NCBI GenBank assembly: GCA_946628045.1
Contig: CAMOVZ010000006.1
Span: 5,707-69,706, forward strand
Length of the DNA stretch: 64,000 nt
DNA from: an uncultured Caryophanales bacterium
GTDB taxonomy: Bacteria > Bacillota_I > Bacilli_A > RF39 > UBA660
Reading direction: 5' to 3'
The first letter of the stretch is position 1. The number at the start of each line of letters is the position of its first letter. Both the position numbers and the translations under genes were made by a program. Below, piece after piece: positions 34,184 through 43,800 of the stretch. A model generated the notes under the pieces. The model was given only the letters and a program-made list of their open reading frames with translations. It did not search any database and was not told where the DNA came from.

Positions 34184-34621
34184 ATGTTTATAGGAGAGTA
34201 TCATCATACAATTGATGAAAAAGGTAGAATTATTATTCCTGCTAAATTCCGTGAGGAATTAGGAAACAATTTTATTATAACTAGAGGAATTGAAAACTGC
34301 CTTTTTGTTTATTCGGAAGAAAACTGGGCAAAAATCACTAATAAACTAAGCTCATTACCATTCACTAAAAAAGATGCGAGAACTTTTAATCGTTTCTTTA
34401 TGTCAGGCGCTACAAGCGTAGAATTAGATAAACAGGGACGAGTTAATATCTCTAAGCCATTAATTGACTATGCTAATCTTTTAAAGGATTGTGTAGTAAT
34501 TGGTACAGGAGATAGACTTGAGGTTTGGTCACAAGAGTCTTGGGATAGTTTCTTTGATTCTACAAAGGACAGTATGTCAGACATAGCCGAAAATCTATTT
34601 AATGAAAGTGTGAACTTATGA
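34184..34621 (+). CDS. mraZ: Transcriptional regulator MraZ
   Basis: A 145-residue protein made of two AbrB-like halves, each with the DxxxR signature: TIDEKGRIIIPAKFRE and ELDKQGRVNISKPL. MraZ is the first gene of the division and cell-wall cluster and controls it through repeats upstream of itself, which are visible here at 34150-34174. RBS GGGGGATGA. Its stop overlaps the rsmH start (ATGA). Confidence 0.97.
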   Translation: MFIGEYHHTIDEKGRIIIPAKFREELGNNFIITRGIENCLFVYSEENWAKITNKLSSLPFTKKDARTFNRFFMSGATSVELDKQGRVNISKPLIDYANLLKDCVVIGTGDRLEVWSQESWDSFFDSTKDSMSDIAENLFNESVNL

Positions 34622-35550
34622 TAGAAAAACATGTTAGCGTATTACTAAATGAATCTATTTCCTCCCTAAATTTAAAAGAAAATAGTATCATAGTTGATGC
34701 AACATTGGGCTATGGAGGACACAGTAGTAGCATCTTAGATAGAATAAAAAAGGGTTATTTATTCGCCTTTGACCAAGATAGTGAAGCAATTCGGCATAGT
34801 ACCGATCGTCTCTCTAAGGTCGGTACTAACTTCACTATCATCAAAAGCAACTTTAAAAACATGAAGGAAGAACTTAATAAAAGAGGCGTTGAACATGTAG
34901 ATGGAGTCCTATTTGATTTAGGAGTTTCATCACCACAGTTAGATGACGCTGAAAGAGGTTTTTCTTTCCATGAAGATGCTCCACTTGATATGCGAATGGA
35001 TAGAGATCAAAAACTAACTGCTTATGATGTAGTTAATAATTATAGTAAAGAAGAATTAGCAAGAATCTTCTTAAAATATGGAGAAGATAAATTCTCAAAT
35101 AATATAGCAAAAAAGATTGTAGAGTATAGAAAAAACAAACCAATAGAAACCACATTAGAACTTGTAGAAATAATAAAAACAGCTGTACCTATGAAATTTA
35201 GAATAGATAAACATCCTGCAAGACAAATATTCCAAGCAATAAGAATTGAAGTAAATCATGAATTGGATGTAATAGCTCCTGCATTAAACGGAGCAATGGA
35301 ATTGTTGAATGTAGGTGGAAGAATTGCGGTTATCACATTTCACTCTTTAGAAGATAGATTAGTAAAAAATATTTTTAGAGAGAAATGTAAGATAGATGAT
35401 AAATTAAAAGGTCTTCCTAATATTCCGGAAGAATATCTACCAGATTTTAAATTGGTAGAAAATAAAGCAATAGTTCCAAGCGAGGAGGAACTAGAAAGAA
35501 ATCCTCGTGCAAGAAGTTCAAAACTAAGAGTAATCGAAAGGATTAAATAG
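34618..35550 (+). CDS. rsmH: 16S rRNA (cytosine-1402 N4) methyltransferase
   Basis: A 310-residue SAM enzyme (RsmH/MraW) that N4-methylates C1402 in the decoding centre. HVSVLLNESI, VDATLGYGGHSSSIL, LFDLGVSSPQLD, RGFSFHEDAPLDMRMD and the C-terminal FHSLEDRLVK with NPRARSSKLRVIERI are all diagnostic. Coupled to mraZ by a four-base overlap; ftsL follows. Confidence 0.97.
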   Translation: MIEKHVSVLLNESISSLNLKENSIIVDATLGYGGHSSSILDRIKKGYLFAFDQDSEAIRHSTDRLSKVGTNFTIIKSNFKNMKEELNKRGVEHVDGVLFDLGVSSPQLDDAERGFSFHEDAPLDMRMDRDQKLTAYDVVNNYSKEELARIFLKYGEDKFSNNIAKKIVEYRKNKPIETTLELVEIIKTAVPMKFRIDKHPARQIFQAIRIEVNHELDVIAPALNGAMELLNVGGRIAVITFHSLEDRLVKNIFREKCKIDDKLKGLPNIPEEYLPDFKLVENKAIVPSEEELERNPRARSSKLRVIERIK

Positions 35551-35558
35551 GTGATATT

Positions 35559-35858
35559 ATGAAAAAAATGAAGAAGAAAGTTAAAATATCAAAATTTGAA
35601 AGATTAATTTATACATTGGCTATATTCTTACTTGTAATAGCACCAGTATCAATAGTCTTTTCAAAAGCAACTCTTTCTAAAGCAAACTTTGATGTAGAAA
35701 AAGAAAAAAGAGAAATAGAAGCTCAAAAGAAAACAAATGAATCTTTAGCAATGACAATTGATGAATTAGCATCACTTACTAAAATTCAACAAGTTGCAGA
35801 AGAACAAGGATTGAGTTATAATAATAGTAATATAAAATCAGTTAGTGAAGACAACTAA
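35559..35858 (+). CDS. ftsL: Cell division protein FtsL
   Basis: A 99-residue bitopic protein: a very basic N-terminus, one helix (LIYTLAIFLLVIAPVSIVF) and an extracytoplasmic coiled coil (VEKEKREIEAQKKTNESLAMTIDELASL) ending IQQVAEEQGLSY, the usual FtsL pattern. Position between rsmH and pbpB confirms the call. It complexes with DivIB and DivIC. Confidence 0.9.
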   Translation: MKKMKKKVKISKFERLIYTLAIFLLVIAPVSIVFSKATLSKANFDVEKEKREIEAQKKTNESLAMTIDELASLTKIQQVAEEQGLSYNNSNIKSVSEDN

Positions 35859-35875
35859 TATTAGGAGTGATATCT

Positions 35876-38014
35876 TTGAAAAAGAAGAGGAGAAAAAATA
35901 ATATTAAATATTCCAAGATATTTATATTTATATCTCTTCTTTTATTTTGTCTAATGATTGCAAGAGTAGTTCAGTTAGGAACATTTAAAGAAATAGATGG
36001 AATTAATTTACATACATTAGCTTCACAAAGAACAACAAGAACAGATATAGAAGAAGCAAAAAGAGGAACAATTTATTCTAGAAATGGTGATGTCTTAGCT
36101 CAAAATGTTTCTTCATACAAGCTTATTGCATATTTAGACCCTAAAAGAACAACTAATAAGAAAAAACCACAACATGTAGTAAATAAAGAAGAAACAGCTG
36201 AGAAATTAGCTCCTATCTTAGGAATGGAAAAAGAAGAGGTACTAACATATTTAAATAAAGAAAATTTATATCAAACAGAATTTGGAACTAAAGGTAAAGG
36301 ATTAAATGAAATAGAAAAAAAGCAAATAGAAGATTTAAATTTACCAGGCCTTGATTTTATAGAAAGTTTTAGAAGATATTATCCTAAAGGAAATTTTGCT
36401 TCATATGTAATTGGTTATACTAAGACAGACGATGAAGGTAACACTAAAGGTGAAATGGGTATAGAAAAGCAATATAATGATATATTAAAAGGTGAAAATG
36501 GATATACCACATATCAAAAAGATTTAAAAGGTTATAAAATAGCTAATACCCCTGAAATAAAAGTAGATGCTATTCAAGGAAAAGACATATATTTAACAAT
36601 TGATGAGAACATTCAATTTTTTGTAGAACAAGCAATGAATAATTCGGATAAAAACTATGATTGGGAATGGTTTACTATAACAATAATGGATGCTAAAACA
36701 GGAGCAATACTAGCTACTAGTTCCTCACCAAGTTTTGATCCTAATATAAGAGATATATCAAATTATATGGATTTATTCTCACAAACTCCATATGAGCCTG
36801 GAAGTACTATGAAAACATTTACTTATATGGCTGCTATGGAAAATAACGTATATGATGGAAATGAAACATATAAATCAGGTGTTTTTGTAACAAGCGATGG
36901 AACTGAAATAGGTGACTGGGACCGTGGAGGTTGGGGAGTCATTAACTATGATAGAGGTTATGCCTTAAGTAGTAACGTTGGAGTTATTAATATAATTGAT
37001 AGACATATGAATAGTCTTATGTTAAGACAATATTTTAGACGTTTAGGTTTTGGTAGAAAAACAGGAATAGAATTACCTAATGAAAATAAAGGAAATCTAG
37101 AATTTAAATATGAAACAGAAATATTTAATGCTGGATTTGGTCAAGGTATAACAACAACACCAGTTCAAAATGTAAAAGCAATGACACCACTTACAAATGA
37201 TGGAATGCTTCTAAAGCCATATTTAATATCTAAAATAGTAGATCAATCTACAGGTGAAGTAATATTAGAAAATAAAAAAGAAGAAATAGAACGTGTAGCA
37301 TCTACTAATACAGTATTAAAAATGATTAGTCTAATGGATGATTGTGTTAATGGTTATGGTAATACTGGTAGCGGTTATCGTATTGATGGTGGAGAACTAA
37401 TAGGTAAAACAGGAACAGCCCAAATAGCTAGAGAAAATGGTGGGGGTTATCTATCAGGAAAAGAAGATATAATCTCATCTTTCTCAGGAATATATCCAAA
37501 AAGTAATCCTCAAATAATTATATATGCATCAGTAAAAAAACCTAGTGGAGGTAGTCAAAAACCAGTAAGCAATGCTGTAAAAGAAATAGTTACAAATGTA
37601 TCTAAATATTATGGTAATACCGATACTAAGGCTGAAACTTTAGATATAAAAGATTATAAAGTACCAAATTTCAAAAACAAAAAAATAGATTTAGCAAAAC
37701 AAACTTTAGAAACAAATAAAATAAATTATGAAATAATAGGAGTAGGAGATAAAATAATAGAACAATCTCCAAATCCAAAAGATATTATAACTACAAATGA
37801 CAAAGTATATTTAATAACTAATAAAGAACAAAAAATACCTAATGTAGTAGGGTTATCTTCAAAAGTAGCAAAAGATGTATTAAATAAACTAAAAGTAAAA
37901 GTAAATTTAGATGGAGTAGGATATGTAACAGAACAATCAACTGCACCAGATACTCCAATAACAGATGGTATGGAGATAACTTTAAAACTATCTCCAAAGT
38001 TTAGTCCAGAATAG
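35876..38014 (+). CDS. pbpB: Septal transpeptidase, class B PBP with PASTA domains
   Basis: A 712-residue PBP2B/FtsI that cross-links septal peptidoglycan. A short cytosolic tail and one helix precede the dimerisation domain (ARTIYSRNGDVLA-like RGTIYSRNGDVLA). The transpeptidase has SxxK GSTMK near residue 310, SSN near 365 and KTGTA near 510. Two PASTA domains end the protein (VPNFKNKKIDLAKQTL; IPNVVGLSSKVAKDVL). The start is taken as TTG 35876 because AGGAGTGAT lies correctly before it, while GTG 35867 is inside that RBS. Directly after ftsL. Confidence 0.95.
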   Translation: MKKKRRKNNIKYSKIFIFISLLLFCLMIARVVQLGTFKEIDGINLHTLASQRTTRTDIEEAKRGTIYSRNGDVLAQNVSSYKLIAYLDPKRTTNKKKPQHVVNKEETAEKLAPILGMEKEEVLTYLNKENLYQTEFGTKGKGLNEIEKKQIEDLNLPGLDFIESFRRYYPKGNFASYVIGYTKTDDEGNTKGEMGIEKQYNDILKGENGYTTYQKDLKGYKIANTPEIKVDAIQGKDIYLTIDENIQFFVEQAMNNSDKNYDWEWFTITIMDAKTGAILATSSSPSFDPNIRDISNYMDLFSQTPYEPGSTMKTFTYMAAMENNVYDGNETYKSGVFVTSDGTEIGDWDRGGWGVINYDRGYALSSNVGVINIIDRHMNSLMLRQYFRRLGFGRKTGIELPNENKGNLEFKYETEIFNAGFGQGITTTPVQNVKAMTPLTNDGMLLKPYLISKIVDQSTGEVILENKKEEIERVASTNTVLKMISLMDDCVNGYGNTGSGYRIDGGELIGKTGTAQIARENGGGYLSGKEDIISSFSGIYPKSNPQIIIYASVKKPSGGSQKPVSNAVKEIVTNVSKYYGNTDTKAETLDIKDYKVPNFKNKKIDLAKQTLETNKINYEIIGVGDKIIEQSPNPKDIITTNDKVYLITNKEQKIPNVVGLSSKVAKDVLNKLKVKVNLDGVGYVTEQSTAPDTPITDGMEITLKLSPKFSPE

Positions 38015-38024
38015 GAGGGGTAAA

Positions 38025-38546
38025 ATGAAAAAGATGATTAATATTAGAAATAGTGTAATAATAATTCTTTGTATTACTATAATATGTATGGCTATAGGAT
38101 TTATAGTAATCTCAGTTGATTACACTAAAAAGAATAATGAAGATTCTTCATACAATGTATCATTTACTAATATTAAAAAACTATCATCAGTAAAAGGTTC
38201 AACTATAGAACCAAAAGGTAAAGTAAAAATAAGTGATAATGAAGGAGAAATAGAAATGCAAATATCTATGAATGCTCCTCATGATGAATTATCATATATG
38301 ATTGAAGTAGAAAATAAAGGAACTCTACCAGTAGAAATATTAGATATACTGGAAAGTCCAGATTATAGTCTAGCTAGTATGAAAAACTTAATTAATCCAG
38401 TAACTATCACATTATCAGATGTTAAAGGAAAAATAATACCTCCTCATGAAAAACTAAATTTAAAAGTAGTTTTCTATTATAATTCAGGTGATAAAACTCC
38501 TAAAACATTTGATTATAAAATAGGATTAATTACTCGCTCAAGATAA
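38025..38546 (+). CDS. Membrane-anchored TasA/camelysin-like ectodomain protein
   Basis: A 173-residue protein with one N-terminal helix (SVIIILCITIICMAIGFIVIS) and a beta-rich outer domain: YNVSFTNIKKL, SYMIEVENKGTLPVEILDI and KLNLKVVFYY. The 'N-K-G-T-L-P' turn and overall pattern resemble the N-terminal domains of the surface proteins in this window and TasA-type proteins, but it has no C-terminal extension. RBS AGGAGGGG; ten bases after pbpB, so co-transcribed with the division operon. Function unknown. Confidence 0.7.
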   Translation: MKKMINIRNSVIIILCITIICMAIGFIVISVDYTKKNNEDSSYNVSFTNIKKLSSVKGSTIEPKGKVKISDNEGEIEMQISMNAPHDELSYMIEVENKGTLPVEILDILESPDYSLASMKNLINPVTITLSDVKGKIIPPHEKLNLKVVFYYNSGDKTPKTFDYKIGLITRSR

Positions 38547-38570
38547 AGAACATTTTGTTCTTTTTTCTTT
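38545..38570 (+). terminator. Terminator of mraZ-pbpB operon
   Basis: AAAGAACA / TGTTCTTT stem followed by T-rich sequence. Confidence 0.8.
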
Positions 38571-38573
38571 TGT

Positions 38574-38602
38574 TTGACAAATATTTTCATTTTTTTTATA
38601 AT
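38574..38602 (+). promoter_or_regulatory. Near-perfect housekeeping promoter
   Basis: TTGACA (38574-38579), 17-base spacer, TATAAT (38597-38602): full consensus. Confidence 0.85.
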
Positions 38603-38624
38603 CAATATGGTAGGTGTGTTATAT

Positions 38625-39950
38625 ATGAAAAAACGTAAGATTATTATCCTAATTTTTGGAATAATATTAATAGCCTCAATATTATTTATTGGTATAGGTG
38701 TATTTTTAAATAATATAAGTAAGCCACAATATATTTATTCTAAAGTAATAGATATTTATAAAAATAAATTTGATAATTATATAAAAAAATCAAATGATTT
38801 AGATAAAAAAGATAAATATAGTATAGAAACTACTATAGATTTTGATTTAGATAGTGAATATTATAAGAAAAGTACAAAAGAAGAAGATATAAAAAAATAT
38901 AACTTAATTAAAAATTTAACTAATATGGATACAAAACTTAAAATACAAAAAAATAGTAATAAAAATACAGGTTATATTGAATTAACACAAAAAATAAAAG
39001 ATGAAGATGTACTTAATGCAAAATATTATATAACAAATTCTACAAAATATTATTTTGTAAAAGGTATAGTAGATACTTATATAAATGATGGAAGTTGTAA
39101 TTACTTTGAAAATATTAATTCTAATAATACAGAAAAAGATAATATAGACTATATATATAATTTTATTATAGATTCATTAAAAAATAATTTAAAAAATGAA
39201 TATTTTGAAACTAATGAAGAGAATAATAACTATGTAGTTACAATAAAAATAGATAATGACACTATAAATAGTATTTTAAATAATATTCAAAAAGATTTAA
39301 AAAAAGATAAAAAAGCAAGAAATATATTAGACAACATAGATAAAAATATTTTAAAAAGAAAAATAAATAAAGAATACTTAGATAAAGATGAATATTACAA
39401 AATATCAATATATACAACTAAAATACTTCATAAACCATTAAAATATAAAGTACAAAAAACTACTAGTACTAATATTGAAACATATTTATATGAAGGTAAT
39501 GAAAATAAAGGAGTTTTATATTATTCAAAAGATGATCTATTAAATTATAAAATAGATATAGAACTAACTAAAGATGAAATAGAAGCTAATATAAAAGATT
39601 CATCTAATAAAAAAATAGGAGAATTTAAATTAGAAAAAGATAATTATAATACAACAATCAATTATGTATTTAATGATGGTTATAAAAAAATAGATGCAAT
39701 ATATTCATCAAAATATACCAAAGTAAAAAAGAATACTAGTTATACAAATATAAAAAATCTATCATTCAAATATGTTGAAAATAAAGAAACTAAGTTAAAT
39801 GGTAATATAACAATGACATCAAAGTTTAATTCAAAATTTACTATATTAACAGATATATCAAAGGCTAAATTAAAAACCAACTTATCTGAAGAAGAAAAAA
39901 CAAATTTAAAAAAGATTTATGAAAATACAAAAAAGAAATTAGAGAGATAA
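38625..39950 (+). CDS. Anchored extracytoplasmic protein, unknown function
   Basis: A 441-residue Lys/Asn-rich protein with an N-terminal helix (IIILIFGIILIASILFIGIGVFL) and no lipobox. The large outer part alternates beta-like strands and charged helices; one half resembles LolA/lipoprotein-carrier-like repeats in rhythm only (KYYITNSTKYYFVKG, NVVTIKID-like NYVVTIKIDNDT), so no family is claimed. ATG 38625 follows AGGTGTG; the frame open from 38574 overlaps the promoter. Driven by a full consensus promoter, which suggests high expression. The next gene starts one base after its stop. Confidence 0.65.
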   Translation: MKKRKIIILIFGIILIASILFIGIGVFLNNISKPQYIYSKVIDIYKNKFDNYIKKSNDLDKKDKYSIETTIDFDLDSEYYKKSTKEEDIKKYNLIKNLTNMDTKLKIQKNSNKNTGYIELTQKIKDEDVLNAKYYITNSTKYYFVKGIVDTYINDGSCNYFENINSNNTEKDNIDYIYNFIIDSLKNNLKNEYFETNEENNNYVVTIKIDNDTINSILNNIQKDLKKDKKARNILDNIDKNILKRKINKEYLDKDEYYKISIYTTKILHKPLKYKVQKTTSTNIETYLYEGNENKGVLYYSKDDLLNYKIDIELTKDEIEANIKDSSNKKIGEFKLEKDNYNTTINYVFNDGYKKIDAIYSSKYTKVKKNTSYTNIKNLSFKYVENKETKLNGNITMTSKFNSKFTILTDISKAKLKTNLSEEEKTNLKKIYENTKKKLER

Positions 39951-39951
39951 T

Positions 39952-40452
39952 ATGAAGAAGAAAAAGAAAAAGACATTTAAAGATATTATGAATTCAACTA
40001 AGACTTTAACAATAATATTTTTACTATTATTAGTATTAGTTATATTTTTAATAGTATTATGTGTAATAAAAAATAAAGAAGCAGATGAAAATAAGTTTGC
40101 TAATATGGTAATACCAGTTTATGAATTAAATACAGATTATGAATTTAGTATTAATGCTAAAACATTATCTGAAACAAATGAATACGTATTTAAAATAACT
40201 AATTATAAGAAAGATGAAATAAATAAAGAAGAAATACCATTTAAAATAGAAATAAAAAATGATACTAATTCTACTATTAAAGTAACAAAAGACGATAGTA
40301 AAAAGAATTTAATGAAGAAGCAAAAACTAACTACTTTAAAAGAAGAAAAATTAAAAAAAGAAGAAAAAGAAAATATATATTATCATGTAAAAGTAATAAA
40401 AAATAATGGATTAACTAGAGATGATTTAATATATATAAAAATAAAGAATTAA
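39952..40452 (+). CDS. Single-span membrane protein, unknown function
   Basis: A 166-residue protein: poly-Lys N-terminus, one helix (TLTIIFLLLLVLVIFLIVLCVI), then a polar outer domain with VYELNTDYEFSINAKT and YVFKITNYKKDE that looks beta-rich, and a Lys/Glu-rich stretch near the end. No family recognised. One base after the preceding gene, so both form one operon of envelope proteins ending in a terminator. Confidence 0.65.
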   Translation: MKKKKKKTFKDIMNSTKTLTIIFLLLLVLVIFLIVLCVIKNKEADENKFANMVIPVYELNTDYEFSINAKTLSETNEYVFKITNYKKDEINKEEIPFKIEIKNDTNSTIKVTKDDSKKNLMKKQKLTTLKEEKLKKEEKENIYYHVKVIKNNGLTRDDLIYIKIKN

Positions 40453-40453
40453 G

Positions 40454-40478
40454 AAGGCTAATTAAGCCTTTTTTTTCT
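40454..40478 (+). terminator. Terminator
   Basis: AAGGCTAATTAAGCCTT hairpin followed by eight or more T bases. Confidence 0.85.
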
Positions 40479-40533
40479 TTACTTTTAATAGTAAATTTGA
40501 TAAACTAAAATAGAGAATGAGTGGAGGAAAAAC

Positions 40534-40812
40534 ATGGAATTAGATATAGAAAATGAAAAACTTACAATGATTAAAGACGGTAAAGAAATAGAATGTGATA
40601 TTTTATTTACTTTTGATAGTGAAGATACAATGAAATCGTATATAGGATATACAGATAATACAATAGCTCCAAATGGTAGAAAAACTATATATGTATCTGC
40701 GTATAATCCATTAAATCCAAAAATAGAATTAGAAGATATAACTGATCAAAGAGAGTTAGATATGATTCAAGACGTATTAAAACAAATTGATCAAGATGCT
40801 GCTGATAATTAG
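40534..40812 (+). CDS. DUF1292 (YrzB-like) protein
   Basis: A 92-residue acidic protein of the DUF1292 family: ENEKLTMIKDGKEIECDILFTFDSEDTMKSYIGYT, an ISAYNP-like VSAYNP and a C-terminal acidic helix. Function is not known. In Bacillus the relative lies beside yrrK-yrrL; here it precedes the giant coiled-coil gene by 11 bases with its own RBS GGAGG and an extended -10 (TGATAAACT, 40498-40506). Confidence 0.85.
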   Translation: MELDIENEKLTMIKDGKEIECDILFTFDSEDTMKSYIGYTDNTIAPNGRKTIYVSAYNPLNPKIELEDITDQRELDMIQDVLKQIDQDAADN

Positions 40813-40823
40813 GAGGTAAAAAT

Positions 40824-43800
40824 ATGGACGAATTAGAAAGCTTAAAACAACAATTAGAAGAATTAAAAAAATTAAGAAGTGAATTATCAGTACAAGAAGA
40901 AAAACAAGAAAATGTTTCACATGAAGAATCCACTGATATAGAAAAATATCTAAGAGATGAACTAGATAATATTGATAGTCAAATTAAAAAGATAGAAAAT
41001 GAAGTAAAGAAAGAAGCAAAAGAATATGAAGCTTCTTATAAAAAACTACAAGCAATAATTGATGAATATAATAAAAACATAGAAAATACTAAACTATTAA
41101 GTGAAGAAGAATTAGAAGAGTTAAGAGAAAAAACTTCAAAATTAAAATTAGAAGAGAATGAAAGATCTAATGAAATTAAAAGAAAATTAGATGCACAAAA
41201 GAAAATTATTAAAACAATAAAAGCAAAGAAAACAAAAATAGAAAATAATATTAAAAAAGCAGAGGCACTAGGATTATCAATAGAAGAATATAAAGAAATA
41301 ACACAAGCAATTAATAAAACAACTATTATGAATTCTATTTTAGAGAAAAAAGGTTTAACTGAAATAATTGAAAAACCTTCAAAAGAAAGAACAAAAGAAG
41401 AAAAAGAATTATTAAAATCAGCAAAAAAAGAAGTATTATATGAAATTAGTCAAGTTAAGAAAGTAAATAAAGAATACTCAGTATTAGATGCTATAGAAGC
41501 GTTATATTCACTAGAAGTAACATATAAAAAAGGTGAAAAACCTAGAGTAATAGAATTTAAAAAGAATGAATTACAAATTATAGAAGAAAAGGCTTTATCA
41601 TTACCATATAAAATTGTTACTTCACAAACAATTAATAGAGATTATAAACCAGAAGCAATACCAGAAGATATGAAAGAAGCTATGGCAAGTGAAAATAAAA
41701 TAGATTTAGACGATTTAAAACCAGCTGAAGAAAAAGTAACATTATTTAAAGATAAAGAAACAAATGACTATTATGTAAGAAAATATACAGTAAATAGATT
41801 CAAATTAAAATCAGTAGATTTTGATAACGAAGTAAGAATTAATGGTAGTCTATGTTATAAAATAAGTGAAGATGATGTTGAAAAAATCAAAGAAAATGCA
41901 AATAACACATTCTCACCATATATTGCTATTGAAAAAGAAGTAACTATAGAAAGACCATTGATAGAAGGAGCTACAATTGCAAATGAAAATACTCCATTGA
42001 TCCCAGCTAATGTAGTTATAGATAATAAAGATGAAAATGATAATGAAGAGAAAGTAACAATATATAAAGATGCTAATACAAATAATTATTACGTTAAAAA
42101 ATATACAGTTGATAGGTATAAATTAAAATCAGCAGATCTTTTAAATGAAACAGTAATTGATGGTAATAATTGTTATAAAATTAGTATAGAAGATGTAGAT
42201 AAATTAGCTAATAACTCTGATAATGCATTTTCACCATATACTACTGATATAAAAGAAGTAGTTATTGAAAAAGAAAAAGAATTAGATGAAGAAGATATAA
42301 AAGATGTATTTGATGAAAATTTAGGACTTTCTGAAGAAACATTAAATCGTGATGATATAGAACGCGCTATTAATGAAAAATTAGAAGAAATTGAAAAAAA
42401 TAATGAATCAAGTATAAATGAAGAAATACAAGATGAAGATATTAAAAGTGTATTTGATGAAAGTTTAGGTTTAATAAAAGACGATAAATCAAAAGAAAAT
42501 TTAGACAATGAAGAAGAAATAGAAGAAGTACCATATGAACAAGTACTTAAAGAATTAAATATTGATGATGACGCACAAGAAGAAATTGAAAAAGACAAAT
42601 CAAAAGAAAATTTAGACAACGAAGAAGAAATAGAAGAAGTACCATATGAACAAGTACTTAAAGAATTAAATATTGATGATGATGTACAAGAAGAAAAAGC
42701 ACCAATAGATAATTCTAATAATATAAATAATGAAACTACTTCTAATATATATAAAGTGGATGCATCAGCATTAGGAGATAAAGAAGAGTATTATGATAAT
42801 TTATTAACAGAAGCAGATAATAAATATATAAAAGCATCTCAAAAATATCAAGAGTCATTAGTAATAGGAACACAAGAAGATATTAAAAAAGCAAAAGAAG
42901 ACTTAGATAAAGCAACTAAAGAATATATAGAATTATCAAAACATATTCAAGAATTATTAGATAAAAAAGAAGAAAAGAAAGATCAAACAACAAAAGAAGA
43001 GAATAAAAAACAAGAAGAAAAGAAAGATCCAATAAAAAAAGAAGATAAAAAAGAAGAACCTAGTAAAATAGATTCTAATGATAGTAAAAAAGAAAAACCT
43101 AGTAAAGTAGATTCTAATGATAGTAAAAAAGAAGAACCTAGTAAAGTAGATTCTAATGATAGTAAAAAAGAAGAACCTAGTAAAGTAGATTCTAATGATA
43201 GTAAAAAAGATAATGCTTCAAATAATAAATATGCAGAAACAAGTGTAGAAGCAATTATATATAAACTTACAAAAGATTTAGATATAAAAGCAAAAGATGG
43301 TAAGAGATTTGTTGCAAGTAATATAAAAGTTGCAAGTAACTTTAAAAAAGAATTAAAATCAGGTAATTATTTATATAATATTGTTCATGTAGTACCATCA
43401 GCTATAAGTTTTGTTGCATCAACTGCGAGAAAACTAACATCTAAATTATTATTAGGTGCACGTGGTAAAAAAGTATGTGAAGAAATTTCTAAGAGAATGG
43501 AAAACTTATCTGAAACAGAATTGAAAACATTATTTGATAAGTATAAAGGTAATAGATTAAAAGCCGATATGAATAATCAAATAAATCCATTAATATTAGA
43601 AGGTTTAAGAAAATATGCTCTTACTCAAGTTGAAAAATATAATGAAACTATTAAGAAAAGTTATGTAGAACTATTTGCTAGTCTAGAAGAAGTAAAAGCA
43701 ATTGATAAAAAACTAGGAGCAAAAGGATTAACTGAAGAAAGTAAAAAAGCATATTTAATTGAACGTAAAAATGCAATGAGAAAAGCAGCTAATTGTGTTA

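Noticed and set aside
43047..43202. Regularly spaced 39-bp repeats as a CRISPR array
   Set aside because: Units are directly adjacent without spacers, in frame and part of the giant coding region.
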